Notes: generated by a model not told the origin, from the letters alone. Numbered from the stretch's first letter, positions 1 to 6,972 are shown. The stretch: DNA of 10,605 nt from Actinomycetes bacterium (GCA_030152105.1 JASLIH010000585.1:1-10605); one strand, 5' to 3'. A program made the numbers and translations.

Positions 1-59
1 GTCGAACTCGCTCGCGGTCTCGAGCTGCCGCGGCGCTGCTGACTAGGCACCGAACGGGC

Positions 60-297
60 TATCTCACTGAAGTTGACCCCAAGGCGCGTTGTCTCACTGA
101 AGTTGGCCCCGTTGTCCGTTCTCACTTGACCTGAGGCGCCACGGAGAACGGCCATGGCGGGCCACATTGAATGAGACACCACCGAGAGAACGGCGCTCAG
201 GGGCCAGATTCAGTGAGACAACCAGCTGGACGCTGTCTCAGCGAATCTGGCCCGCTGCAGGTCAGCGACGTGCTGTCGGGCCAAGTTCGGTGAGACG
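60..297. repeat. Cluster of six ~20-bp repeats in both orientations (IS-end or MITE-like remnant)
   Basis: Six copies of a 20-bp element, best copy TGTCTCACTGAAGTTGGCCC, lie in this short stretch. Plus-oriented copies are at 60-79, 90-109 and 234-253; minus-oriented copies are at 159-178, 201-220 and 278-297. A more degenerate plus copy begins at about 120 (TCTCAC at 120-125), so the first three plus copies recur every 28-30 bases. The strongest positions are TCTCA near the outer end and TGGCCC at the inner end. The span 90-220 begins with TGTCTCAC and ends with GTGAGACA, so it has the TG...CA inverted ends of many transposons. Several end repeats pointing inward are typical of IS21-family and related elements, where they bind the transposase. 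No transposase or helper ATPase is encoded here, so this is probably a MITE-like derivative or fused IS ends. The family assignment is inference. Confidence 0.65.
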
Positions 298-298
298 G

Positions 299-463
299 GA
301 CAACTTGGCCGTGGTTGTTGATGTCGATGGCGTCGCTGAGTGTGTACACGCCGCCAAGGGTGCCCAGATCGATGATCTGGCGCCGGCGGTCTCGGTGCCG
401 CGCCAGGGCGGTTCGGATGACGGTCGAGGTGTCGCGATCCACCCAGATCGTCCCGTGCGTATA
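299..463 (-). pseudogene. Fragment of a HAF-repeat protein, truncated
   Basis: Read on the minus strand, 376-299 encodes IIDLGTLGG followed by a short spacer and then AIDINNHGQVV. This matches the HAF extracellular repeat (pattern D-L-G-T-L-G-G ... A-I-N-x-x-G-Q-V-V-G; TIGR02913). HAF repeats occur in tandem in large secreted proteins of unknown function, so one isolated repeat must be a remnant. The frame is open back to an in-frame TAA just upstream of 463, but residues before the repeat do not resemble HAF sequence. Downstream, the similarity ends after GQVV at 299, exactly where the outermost IS-like repeat (278-297) starts, and the frame then runs through non-homologous repeat DNA. The only candidate start is a GTG at 442 with no good ribosome binding site. 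I see no evidence that it is expressed. Confidence 0.5.
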
Positions 464-518
464 TTACGGCGCGATCCTCACCAAGGCCTCATTTTCGCCG
501 TGATGCGATGTCGGCCCC

Positions 519-2510
519 TCAGCCGCTGGGGACCCGGACCGCGGCCACGTAGATCTCCTGGTCGTTGTTGTAGGGGGCATTAGGCGCCGGGGTCACGCAC
601 AGCTGCGGCGGGTGGCCGGGGGTGCCGCTGCCCGGGCACAGCACCGGGGCCGGGGTGCGCGTGTCCGACCAGGCCGGGTAGGCGACCCGGTCGGCGGCCA
701 GGCCGGTGTAGTCACCGAAGAACCCGCCGGCGAACTGGGTCGGCGGCGGCATCGACGAGCTCGTCACCCGCACGACCCCGAAGTCCCGCAGGCCGCGGGA
801 GCCGGACAGGCTGAAGTCGGACCAGCCGGTCAGCTCGTCGTCCCCGTACTGGCGGTCGTAGTAGGAGGTCGCCAGCTTGCCGTCGCGGGTGAAGGCGGCC
901 CACTGGAACCACTGGTCGGTGGTCCGCTGTCGGCCCGCCGAGGTCGCGCTAGCCAGCTCCCGCACGTCGGTGTCGCCGCCGGTGAAGCTGGCCCCGCCGT
1001 CGTCCGACACGCTGACCAGGATGTCGTTGTTGCAGGCCCCGACGGTCTTGACCCCCTCGTACAACGGGTTGCCGGTGTCCTCGGAGAAGCCCGCCGGCAC
1101 GCAGCCGTTGTCCTCGTTGGAGTGCCGGTTGATGTAGGAGCCGAAGGTGACCACGACCCGGTCGGGGTGGGTCGGGTCGACCGCGCCGGCCGGGTAGTTG
1201 GCCGCCCGGAAGAAGGAGTTGGCGGTCGCCCCCTTCTCGGGCACGCACGAGGAGCCGGCCCCGGCGCCGTCCTGGTAGGTCTCGCAGTCGGGCAGGTCGT
1301 TGTAGTCGGCGACCTTCACCGGAGCACCGAAGCTGGCTCCGCCGTCGGTCGAGCGGGCCAGCAGGACCTGGTAGGCGTTCTCGCCCTCGTCCTCGCCCGG
1401 CTCCTCCGGGTCCTGGGCGGCACGGTTCCCGCCGGCCGGCTGGTCGACCTCGGGACCGGGCGGCTCGGCGGCGCTGTTGAAGTTCGACCAGGCGACATAC
1501 AGGTCGCCGTCGGGGCCGACGAACGGCTGTGAGAACTGGTTCTCGTTGCAGGGCCCGTTCGGGGTGGGCAGGTCGAAGGTGTTGGTGCAGGCCGGGCTGG
1601 ACCCCGAGACCAGCACCCGGGGGCCGAAGGACTCGCCGTAGTCGGCCGAGGCCCGCGACCAGATGTAGGCGGTCCCGTCGGCCGCGAACTCGGTCCAGGT
1701 GACATACACCCGGTCGCGGAACGGGCTGCTGCGGTGGTTGTCGACTGCCAGCAGCTCCTTGTCCTCGAGCGCGCCGCTGGTCCCCTCCACGTCGGGGTTC
1801 TCGACCACCGCCCGGCCCGGGAAGTTCCAGGACGCGCCGGCGTTGTGTGTGGAGCGGTACAGGTAGATGGCGCTGGAGGCGTCGGCCACCGGGGTGGTCG
1901 GCTGCCCGCGGTTGAACTGCAGGCAGGAGAAGTAGAAGTTGCCGCGGGTGTCGGTGGCGACCGAAGGGTCGCCGGCCCCCTGCCAGTACTCCCGGGCCGC
2001 CCCGAAGGCGTCGCCGCGGGTGAAGCCGGTCGGCACCTCGCTGTCGGACCAGGTCCGGCCGCCGTTGCGGCTGTAGGCGGCCACACAGCCCGAATCGCCC
2101 CGCCGGTAGTCGTTGTCGCCCATGACCAGGTCCCCGGTCGCCGGGTCGATCGCCACCGAGGTCTCGTTGTTGGCCTGGGAGCGGCCGGTCAGGTCGGCGT
2201 CCGCCAAATTCAGGCAGTTGCGGTTGGCCTTGACGTTGCTCCCCCGCCGATCCGGGCAGCCCAGGCTGTCGGTCGGCAGGTAGCTGTCGCCCGGCCTGGC
2301 CTGGCGGGCCGACCGGGGCCTGACCGCCGCGCTGGTCGCGGCCGGGTTCAGCTCACTGGCGGCGAAGCCCGACAGGATCCGCCGCTGGATCCGGTTGAGC
2401 TTGTTGTAGGAGAGGCCATGGGCCGGCCGCACCGCCCCACTCCCCGGAACCAGCAGGACCGTGCTGGCCAGCAGCGCAGCGGCAGCCACAGTGACGAGGG
2501 GACGACGCAT
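519..2510 (-). CDS. Secreted Asp-box (BNR/sialidase-fold) beta-propeller protein
   Basis: The 663-residue protein starts with a Sec-type signal peptide: MRRP, then a hydrophobic run (V6-L20) and a small-residue stretch, with cleavage likely near residues 26-32. The mature part carries Asp-box motifs (S-x-D/N-x-G-x-x-W/F), clear at SRNGGRTW 147-154, SADYGESF 288-295, STDGGASF 387-394 and SDDGGASF 502-509, with a degenerate one near 220-228. These hairpins mark a six-bladed sialidase-like propeller. An acidic, Pro-rich insert lies at about 365-378, and paired cysteines suggest an extracytoplasmic location. The F/Y-R-I-P motif and arginine triad of true sialidases are not recognisable, so neuraminidase activity is doubtful; other glycan hydrolysis or binding is possible. 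I chose the ATG at 2510 over an in-frame ATG at 2570 because AAGGAGG lies 4 bases upstream and the signal peptide begins there. It has no obvious operon partner. Confidence 0.85.
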   Translation of the reverse strand: MRRPLVTVAAAALLASTVLLVPGSGAVRPAHGLSYNKLNRIQRRILSGFAASELNPAATSAAVRPRSARQARPGDSYLPTDSLGCPDRRGSNVKANRNCLNLADADLTGRSQANNETSVAIDPATGDLVMGDNDYRRGDSGCVAAYSRNGGRTWSDSEVPTGFTRGDAFGAAREYWQGAGDPSVATDTRGNFYFSCLQFNRGQPTTPVADASSAIYLYRSTHNAGASWNFPGRAVVENPDVEGTSGALEDKELLAVDNHRSSPFRDRVYVTWTEFAADGTAYIWSRASADYGESFGPRVLVSGSSPACTNTFDLPTPNGPCNENQFSQPFVGPDGDLYVAWSNFNSAAEPPGPEVDQPAGGNRAAQDPEEPGEDEGENAYQVLLARSTDGGASFGAPVKVADYNDLPDCETYQDGAGAGSSCVPEKGATANSFFRAANYPAGAVDPTHPDRVVVTFGSYINRHSNEDNGCVPAGFSEDTGNPLYEGVKTVGACNNDILVSVSDDGGASFTGGDTDVRELASATSAGRQRTTDQWFQWAAFTRDGKLATSYYDRQYGDDELTGWSDFSLSGSRGLRDFGVVRVTSSSMPPPTQFAGGFFGDYTGLAADRVAYPAWSDTRTPAPVLCPGSGTPGHPPQLCVTPAPNAPYNNDQEIYVAAVRVPSG

Positions 2511-2514
2511 GGGT

Positions 2515-2521
2515 CCTCCTT
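2515..2521 (-). promoter_or_regulatory. Ribosome binding site fixing the start of the Asp-box protein
   Basis: The minus strand reads AAGGAGG followed by ACCC and ATG, a full Shine-Dalgarno sequence at a short 4-base spacing. It supports translation from 2510, which places the signal peptide at the very N terminus. Confidence 0.8.
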
Positions 2522-2683
2522 GACCGGCGAGTCGGCGACCTAGTCTGACACTCAGGTCAAGACCCCACATACCAGTACAAGCCTGGCAGGTGCTCGTGCG
2601 GGCTGCGGGCTAGCTGAACAGGTCGTCGGCGGCGCGGTCGGCTGGACGTGGGCACCGGCGGCGTGTGGAGCCGGGCCGGTCGG

Positions 2684-3013
2684 CTACGGCCGGAAGGCGT
2701 AGACCTTGCCGTCGTCCGCGCCGACGTAGACGGAGCCGTTGACGACAGCTGGGGAGCCGTAGCTCCCGCGGTCGCCGGTGGCGCCGTGCCACAGCTTGGC
2801 GCCGGTCGTGGCATGGAACGCGAAGACGCCGCCATCGGCCGTCGTTCCCGGCCAGGCGGCATACACCACCCCGTTGGCGACCGCCGGGGAGGAATCGGTG
2901 CCCGCGCCGGCCATACCGGTCGGCCCGGGGCTGCGCCAGACGATGGCGCCGGTGGCGGCGTTCACGTCGTAGGCGGCCAGGTCACCCGCTGGGTAGCGAT
3001 GGTTGGTGGCCGT
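2684..3013 (-). pseudogene. C-terminal remnant of a PQQ-type beta-propeller repeat protein
   Basis: The frame contains two propeller repeats of the PQQ/BamB-like type: NAATGAIVWRS, SSPAVANGVVYAAW, GGVFAFHATTGAKLW, SPAVVNGSVYVGADDG and KVYAFRP before the stop at 2684. The pattern of (D/N)AxTGxxxW, then SSPAVxxGxVYxG, then GxVYAF is diagnostic of this fold. Homology extends upstream of the first possible start (GTG 2965) through GDLAAYD, back to a TAG at 3014-3016, so reading enters from a missing N-terminal part. Full-length family members usually have six to eight blades and a signal peptide; here about 110 codons remain and the SHOCT gene lies only some 40 bases upstream. There is no Shine-Dalgarno before GTG 2965. 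A functional short gene starting at that GTG is possible but less likely. Whatever removed the front end left no repeats that I can see. Confidence 0.65.
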
Positions 3014-3052
3014 CTATAGAGCGACTAATGCCCGGCCTGCGAGACCGAGCGC

Positions 3053-3451
3053 TCAGGCGAGGGCTTTGGCCTTCAGCCGATCGAACTCGGACTGGTCAAT
3101 CGCGCCTGTGTCCAGCAGCTCCTTGGCCCGGGCGATCTGCTCGGTCGGCGTCGCCTGAGCAGGGGTGGCGACGTTGCGAACGTAGCCCTCGAACTCCTGC
3201 TGGGCCTGCTGCTGTCGCGCTGCGGCCCGCTCGCCCATCCCCTTGCCCCGAACGATCAGGTAGACGAACACGGCCAGGAAGGGCAGGAACACCAGGAACA
3301 GCACCCAAAGCGTCTTCTCCACGCCCGACGCCGAGTGGTCGCGGAACAGGTCGGTCAAGATCTGGAACAAGATCATGAGCCAGATGAACAGGAAGAAGAA
3401 CCACAACACCGACCAGAAGATGTCGGCAAACGAGACGTCGGCGACGACCAT
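3053..3451 (-). CDS. Small two-helix membrane protein with C-terminal SHOCT motif (PLDc_N-like)
   Basis: The 132-residue protein has a very hydrophobic, aromatic first membrane segment (about 8-33, including FWSVLWFFFLFIW), a short polar loop with D34-L-F-R-D-H, and a second segment (about 47-67) followed by RGKGMGER. This two-helix layout matches the PLDc_N-type membrane module of many actinobacterial proteins. A Q/A-rich helix (78-90) leads to a SHOCT domain at 104-130: EQIARAKELLDTGAID, then S-E-F-D-R-L-K-A-K. SHOCT is a short C-terminal helical motif thought to mediate oligomerisation or tethering; its partners are generally unknown. The start at 3451 is preceded by AAGGAGG with 5-base spacing, better than the in-frame ATG at 3496. 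It has its own promoter and is divergent from the CYTH-Ppx gene. No enzymatic residues are visible; a stress or envelope role is only a guess. Confidence 0.82.
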   Translation of the reverse strand: MVVADVSFADIFWSVLWFFFLFIWLMILFQILTDLFRDHSASGVEKTLWVLFLVFLPFLAVFVYLIVRGKGMGERAAARQQQAQQEFEGYVRNVATPAQATPTEQIARAKELLDTGAIDQSEFDRLKAKALA

Positions 3452-3456
3452 GGCGG

Positions 3457-3463
3457 CCTCCTT
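3457..3463 (-). promoter_or_regulatory. Ribosome binding site of the SHOCT membrane protein
   Basis: AAGGAGG on the minus strand stands 5 bases before the ATG at 3451. It decides this start over the ATG 15 codons upstream, which would add a polar leader in front of the first membrane helix. Confidence 0.8.
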
Positions 3464-3504
3464 GGAGAGATGAGCAGAGCGGAACAAGCACTGCAACCGC
3501 GGAG

Positions 3505-3533
3505 GTGATACTCCCTGCGCGAGGAATGGTCAA
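3505..3533 (-). promoter_or_regulatory. Candidate housekeeping sigma-factor promoter for the SHOCT gene
   Basis: On the minus strand, TTGACC (3533-3528) is separated by exactly 17 bases from TATCAC (3510-3505). The -35 box matches five of six consensus positions and the -10 box four of six. Transcription would start near 3498, giving a leader of about 47 bases that includes the AAGGAGG site. Spacing and location fit well; it is not experimentally known. Confidence 0.5.
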
Positions 3534-3655
3534 ACTCTGCGGCCTGCAGGACCTACCGGGCTGATCCTCGGTGCTGAACGAGCGTTGCGTGGGTCCTGTG
3601 CCTTCGCGGGCGGAGTGACGTTGTGATACCAAGGCGCATTGGCAGTGTCCCCATC

Positions 3656-3661
3656 GAGGAG
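3656..3661 (+). promoter_or_regulatory. Ribosome binding site fixing the start of the CYTH-Ppx gene
   Basis: GAGGAG is followed by a 7-base spacer and GTG at 3669. Two in-frame alternatives further upstream (TTG 3639, GTG 3645) lack such a site and would add about ten non-conserved residues. Confidence 0.65.
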
Positions 3662-3668
3662 TCCGGCC

Positions 3669-5162
3669 GTGGCCACGATCATCCCGCGTTGGGAATGGCG
3701 AGTCTTCGGGGACGGCTTCGGGGCCGCGGAGGCCGCCCTGGCCGCGCAGACCCCGGAGACGGTCGAGGAGAGCGACGAGCTCTACCTGCTCTCGGCGGCC
3801 GCCGCCAACGTCAAGGTCCGCGCCGACCTCATGGACATCAAGCTGCTCCGCGAGGTCGACGCCGACGGCCTGGAGAGGTGGGAGCCGGTGATGAAGCAGG
3901 GGCTCCCGCTGCCGGCGGCCGCGGTGTCCAGGGTCTTCGACGCCCTTGGGGTCGCCCCGCCCCCGCGCACCCGAGCGGCCGACACGCTGGAGCAGCTCCT
4001 CGCCGAGCTGGTGGCGTCGGGCGGTGGGGTGCGGGCGGTCACGGTCCACAAGCGGCGAGTCCGCTACACCCTGGGCGGCTGCGCGGCCGAGGCCGCCGAT
4101 GTGGTAGCGGACGGACGAGGTGTGCGGACGATCGCGATCGAGTCGGAGGACGCGTCCGCCGTCATCGCCGCTGTCCGTGGCGTTGGCCTCGACGCCTCCG
4201 TCAACACCAGCTACCCGCGGGGCCTTGCGGCACTTCTTGCTGATGGGCCTGCGCGCTTTGCGGTGATCGATGTCGGGACGAACTCGGTCAAGTTCCACGT
4301 CGGCGAGCGCGACGCGGGCGGGCGGTGGCGGACCATCGTCGACCGCGCCGAGATGACGCGTCTCGGCGAGAACCTCGACGTCAACAACAGGATCTCGACC
4401 GAGCCGCTGGAGCGGACGGTGACCGCGATCGCGGGCATGGTCGAGGAGGCGGGACGCCACGGTGTGCGGGCGACCGCCGCGGTCGGCACCGCGGGCCTGC
4501 GGGCCGCCCGCAACCGCGACGACGTCGTCGCGGCGATCCGGGCCCGCACCGGTGTCACCGTCGAGGTGATCCCGGGTGAGGAGGAGGGCCGGCTCGCCTA
4601 CCTCGCGGTGCAAGCCGAACTGGGCGTTGGCGATGGTTCACTGGTCGTCTTCGACACCGGGGGCGGCAGCAGCCAGTTCACCTTCGGGCAGGGCCCGCAC
4701 GTCGACGAGCGCTTCAGCGTGCCGGTCGGCGCGGTGCTGTACACCGAGCGCTTCGGGCTGGCCGGCGCGGTGGGGCCCGAGGTGCTGGGCGATGCCCTGG
4801 CGGCGATCTCCGCCGACCTGTCCCCCATCGATGGCCGTCCGCCGCCAGATGCTCTGGTGGCGATGGGCGGCGCGGTGACCAACCTGACAGCGGTGAAGCT
4901 CGGGCTGGCCACCTACGACCCCGACAAGGTCCAGGGCGCGGTCCTGGACCGGGCCGAGATCGATCGTCAGATCGAGCGCTACCGGGTGCGCGACGCCGAC
5001 GCTCGCCGCGCCACCGTCGGCCTCCAGCCCCAGCGCGCCGATGTCATCCTCGCCGGCGCATGCATCGTCCGCACGGTCATGGACAAGCTGGGCCAGGAGA
5101 CCCTGACGGTGAGCGACCGGGGCCTCCGTCACGGACTGCTGATCGACCGGTTCGGCACCTGA
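3669..5162 (+). CDS. CYTH domain fused to Ppx/GppA exopolyphosphatase-family phosphatase
   Basis: The 497-residue protein joins two domains. Residues about 5-187 form a CYTH-like (triphosphate tunnel) domain: WEWRVF 8-13, VKVRADLMDIK 48-58, W71-E-P-V-M-K76, VHKRRVRYTLGG 126-137, TIAIESED 154-161 and VNTSYPRGL 178-186, the usual order of charged strands and the terminal N-T-S-Y motif. The opening ExExK signature is altered; by my alignment it reads R-W-E-W-R. Residues about 196-497 are a complete Ppx/GppA domain of the ASKHA fold: first phosphate loop AVIDVGTNSVKFHVGE, VGTAGLRAARN 272-282, PGEEEGRLAY 302-311, second phosphate loop FDTGGGSSQFTFG 328-340, GGAVTNLTAV 400-409 and SDRGLRHGLLID 482-493. 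The Ppx part should release phosphate from polyphosphate ends or cleave pppGpp; the CYTH part could bind or split short chains. The gene converges on the SulP-PPK2 unit. Two-domain assignment is solid; substrate is inferred. Confidence 0.87.
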   Translation: MATIIPRWEWRVFGDGFGAAEAALAAQTPETVEESDELYLLSAAAANVKVRADLMDIKLLREVDADGLERWEPVMKQGLPLPAAAVSRVFDALGVAPPPRTRAADTLEQLLAELVASGGGVRAVTVHKRRVRYTLGGCAAEAADVVADGRGVRTIAIESEDASAVIAAVRGVGLDASVNTSYPRGLAALLADGPARFAVIDVGTNSVKFHVGERDAGGRWRTIVDRAEMTRLGENLDVNNRISTEPLERTVTAIAGMVEEAGRHGVRATAAVGTAGLRAARNRDDVVAAIRARTGVTVEVIPGEEEGRLAYLAVQAELGVGDGSLVVFDTGGGSSQFTFGQGPHVDERFSVPVGAVLYTERFGLAGAVGPEVLGDALAAISADLSPIDGRPPPDALVAMGGAVTNLTAVKLGLATYDPDKVQGAVLDRAEIDRQIERYRVRDADARRATVGLQPQRADVILAGACIVRTVMDKLGQETLTVSDRGLRHGLLIDRFGT

Positions 5163-5196
5163 CCCCGGCCGATCGGCAGGACGCAGCTCCCCTGAC

Positions 5197-5215
5197 AGGC
5201 CGGATCATCCGGCCT
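5197..5215. terminator. Perfect hairpin between convergent genes, possible bidirectional terminator
   Basis: AGGCCGGA, a 3-base loop and TCCGGCCT form a perfect 8-bp GC-rich stem between the CYTH-Ppx stop (5162) and the SulP end. The loop is the SulP stop codon itself (TGA on the minus strand, 5205-5207). No T-run follows on either strand, so this is not a classical intrinsic terminator, but T-less hairpins between convergent genes are common in high-GC actinobacteria. It could end both transcripts or protect their 3' ends. Confidence 0.5.
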
Positions 5216-6932
5216 CCTTGCCGGCGGTTCGGGTCCAGTCGGCTCCGAACTGCTCGCGGAACGCGGCGGCGGCCGCGCCGACGGTGGGGAAGAAATGCGC
5301 GGGGTCGATGGTGCGGGTCAGCTCGTACTGCTCGATCTTTCGGCGGACCGGGTCTTTCAGCTCGGCGAAGACCAGGCTGATGCCCTGGGTGTTGAGGGCT
5401 TCGTCGAGGTCCTCGAGCATGTCGGCGGCGGTCGTGTCGACGTCGGTGATGGGCTCGGCCGCCACGACGATCCACGCTGGGGTTGGCTCTGCCTTGGCCA
5501 GCCTGCGGACCTGGTCGCGGAAGGTCCGGGAGTTGGCGAAGAACAACGGCGCGTCGAAGCGGAACAGCACGCATCCCGGCAGCTGTTCGGCATCGGGGTA
5601 GCTGCGCACGTCATGGTAGCCGGGCACCCCCGGGACCCGTCCGAGCACCGTCTGGTAGGGCCACCACGCGCGCCGGAACACGTTCCCGATGGACAGGGCC
5701 ACGGCGATCGCGATGCCGGGCAGCACGCCGAGCAGGGCGACACCGGCGAACGCGGCCATCGACAGCAGGAACTCGGTGCGGCGTTGCCGCCACAGCCGGA
5801 CCGTGGCGGGGATGTCGGCGAGCGACAGCGATGCGGTGATCACGACCGCGGCCAGGGTGGGTTGGGGGAGGTTGCGCAGGAGGCCCGGTGCCACCAGCAG
5901 CATGAGGGTGATGGCCAGGGCTCCGACCAGCCCGGTGAGCTGGGTCTTGGCCCCGGCCTGCTCGGCCACGGCGGTGCGGGAGCCACTGGTGGAGACCGGA
6001 AATCCCTGGAAGAACCCGGCGGCGATGTTGGCCGCGCCGATCCCGATCATCTCCTTGTCCCCGTCGACCTCCTGGCCGGCCCGGGCGGCGAATGCCGAGG
6101 AGGTCGAGATGGTGTCGGTGAGCGAGACGACCGCGATGCCGACCGCACCGCCCACCAGCAGCGCCATGTCGGACAGCGACACACCGGGCAGGGTCAACGG
6201 TGGGAACCCCTGGGGAAGGGGACCGACCAGCGAGACCCCGTGGTCGGCCAGGTTGAAGGCATTGGCGGCCAGGATGGAGACGATCACGGCCACCAGCACG
6301 GCCGGAATCTTTGGAAGCAGCCGCTGGAGCAGGATGATGAGGATCAGGCCGAGAAGGCCGATTGCGAGCGCGGCCGTCACCGCATCGCCGTTGGCCAGCC
6401 CCTTGGCGAAGCCGGCTGCTTCGGGGATGAGCCCGTCGGCGTCGACCGAGAAGCCGAACAGCTTGGGGAGCTGGCCGACGAGGATCGTGAGGGCGAGGCC
6501 GTTCAGGTAGCCGATCTGGGTCGGCTTGGACAGCAGGTCGGCCACGAATCCCAGCTTGGCGACGCCGGCGAGCACGGTCATCACGCCGACCAGGAGGGCA
6601 AGCATCGAGGCGAGCGCGATGGCGCGCTCTGGGTCCCCGTTGGCCCCGACGATCGGGATGATGGTGGCGGCGATCATGGGCCCGAGCGACGAGTCCGGTC
6701 CGAGCACGAGGATCTTGGAGGGACCGAAGATGGCGTACCCGACCAGGCACAGGATCGAGGTGTACAGCCCGGTGATTGCCGGCAGGCCCGCCAGCTCAGC
6801 GTAGGCCATCCCCTGCGGGACCAGCAGCGCCGTCAACACCAGCCCGGCGACAAGGTCCTTGGACAGCCAGCTGCGCCGATACGACGAGAGCAGCCCCAAC
6901 CCGGGCGCCACCGAGCCCAGCAAGTCCCGCAT
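5205..6932 (-). CDS. SulP/SLC26-family anion transporter with C-terminal STAS domain
   Basis: The protein (575 residues from this start) is a standard-length SulP permease for import of sulfate or related anions such as bicarbonate, in the cytoplasmic membrane. The family signature VPQGMAYAELAGLPAITGLY (38-57) follows the first hydrophobic segment, then GPDSSLGPMIA (78-88); many further membrane segments run to about residue 418, including GFPVSTSGSRTAVAEQAGAK (310-329). After the last helix a STAS domain (about 445-560) contains FRFDAPLFFANS (457-468), AWIVVAAEPITDVDTTAADM and ISLVFAELKDPVRR. The D-T-T motif sits at the position of the regulatory D-S-x loop of anti-sigma antagonists. It lies 40 bases after the PPK2 gene on the same strand and is probably cotranscribed. 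ATG 6932 is favoured by GGGAGG 10 bases upstream; ATGs at 6950 and 6941 have no suitable site. Anion specificity cannot be read from sequence. Confidence 0.9.
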   Translation of the reverse strand: MRDLLGSVAPGLGLLSSYRRSWLSKDLVAGLVLTALLVPQGMAYAELAGLPAITGLYTSILCLVGYAIFGPSKILVLGPDSSLGPMIAATIIPIVGANGDPERAIALASMLALLVGVMTVLAGVAKLGFVADLLSKPTQIGYLNGLALTILVGQLPKLFGFSVDADGLIPEAAGFAKGLANGDAVTAALAIGLLGLILIILLQRLLPKIPAVLVAVIVSILAANAFNLADHGVSLVGPLPQGFPPLTLPGVSLSDMALLVGGAVGIAVVSLTDTISTSSAFAARAGQEVDGDKEMIGIGAANIAAGFFQGFPVSTSGSRTAVAEQAGAKTQLTGLVGALAITLMLLVAPGLLRNLPQPTLAAVVITASLSLADIPATVRLWRQRRTEFLLSMAAFAGVALLGVLPGIAIAVALSIGNVFRRAWWPYQTVLGRVPGVPGYHDVRSYPDAEQLPGCVLFRFDAPLFFANSRTFRDQVRRLAKAEPTPAWIVVAAEPITDVDTTAADMLEDLDEALNTQGISLVFAELKDPVRRKIEQYELTRTIDPAHFFPTVGAAAAAFREQFGADWTRTAGKEAG

Positions 6933-6942
6933 ACGCACCATG

Positions 6943-6948
6943 CCTCCC
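6943..6948 (-). promoter_or_regulatory. Ribosome binding site suggesting the internal SulP start
   Basis: GGGAGG on the minus strand lies 10 bases before ATG 6932 and 4 bases before GTG 6938. It overlaps the ATG at 6950, so that upstream ATG is the less likely start. The choice changes the N terminus by only 2 to 6 residues. Confidence 0.45.
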
Positions 6949-6972
6949 ATCTGGACGAGCCGGCCTCGTCGG

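Noticed and set aside
1..42. Possible 3' end of a plus-strand gene (open frame ending in TGA at 40-42)
   Set aside because: Only 13 codons are visible, a second frame is equally open, and the residues match nothing I recognise.
60..297. CRISPR array
   Set aside because: The repeats are in both orientations, are imperfect and have irregular spacing, unlike the direct identical repeats of CRISPR.
612..1532. Long plus-strand open frame opposite the Asp-box gene
   Set aside because: It is Gly/Ala/Arg/Val-rich with no domain signal, a typical antisense shadow in GC-rich DNA; the minus strand has clear motifs.
3035..3058. Inverted repeat GCCTG...CAGGC over the SHOCT stop codon as a terminator
   Set aside because: The stem is only 5 bp with mismatches inside and no T-run; too weak to call.
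3096..4613. 505-codon minus-strand open frame
   Set aside because: It spans the SHOCT gene, the intergenic promoter region and half of the CYTH-Ppx gene in wrong frames, with no domain-like sequence.
5168..5177. Palindrome GCCGATCGGC just after the CYTH-Ppx stop
   Set aside because: Ten-base palindromes are expected by chance in GC-rich DNA and it cannot form a stem with a usable loop; the hairpin at 5197-5215 is much better.
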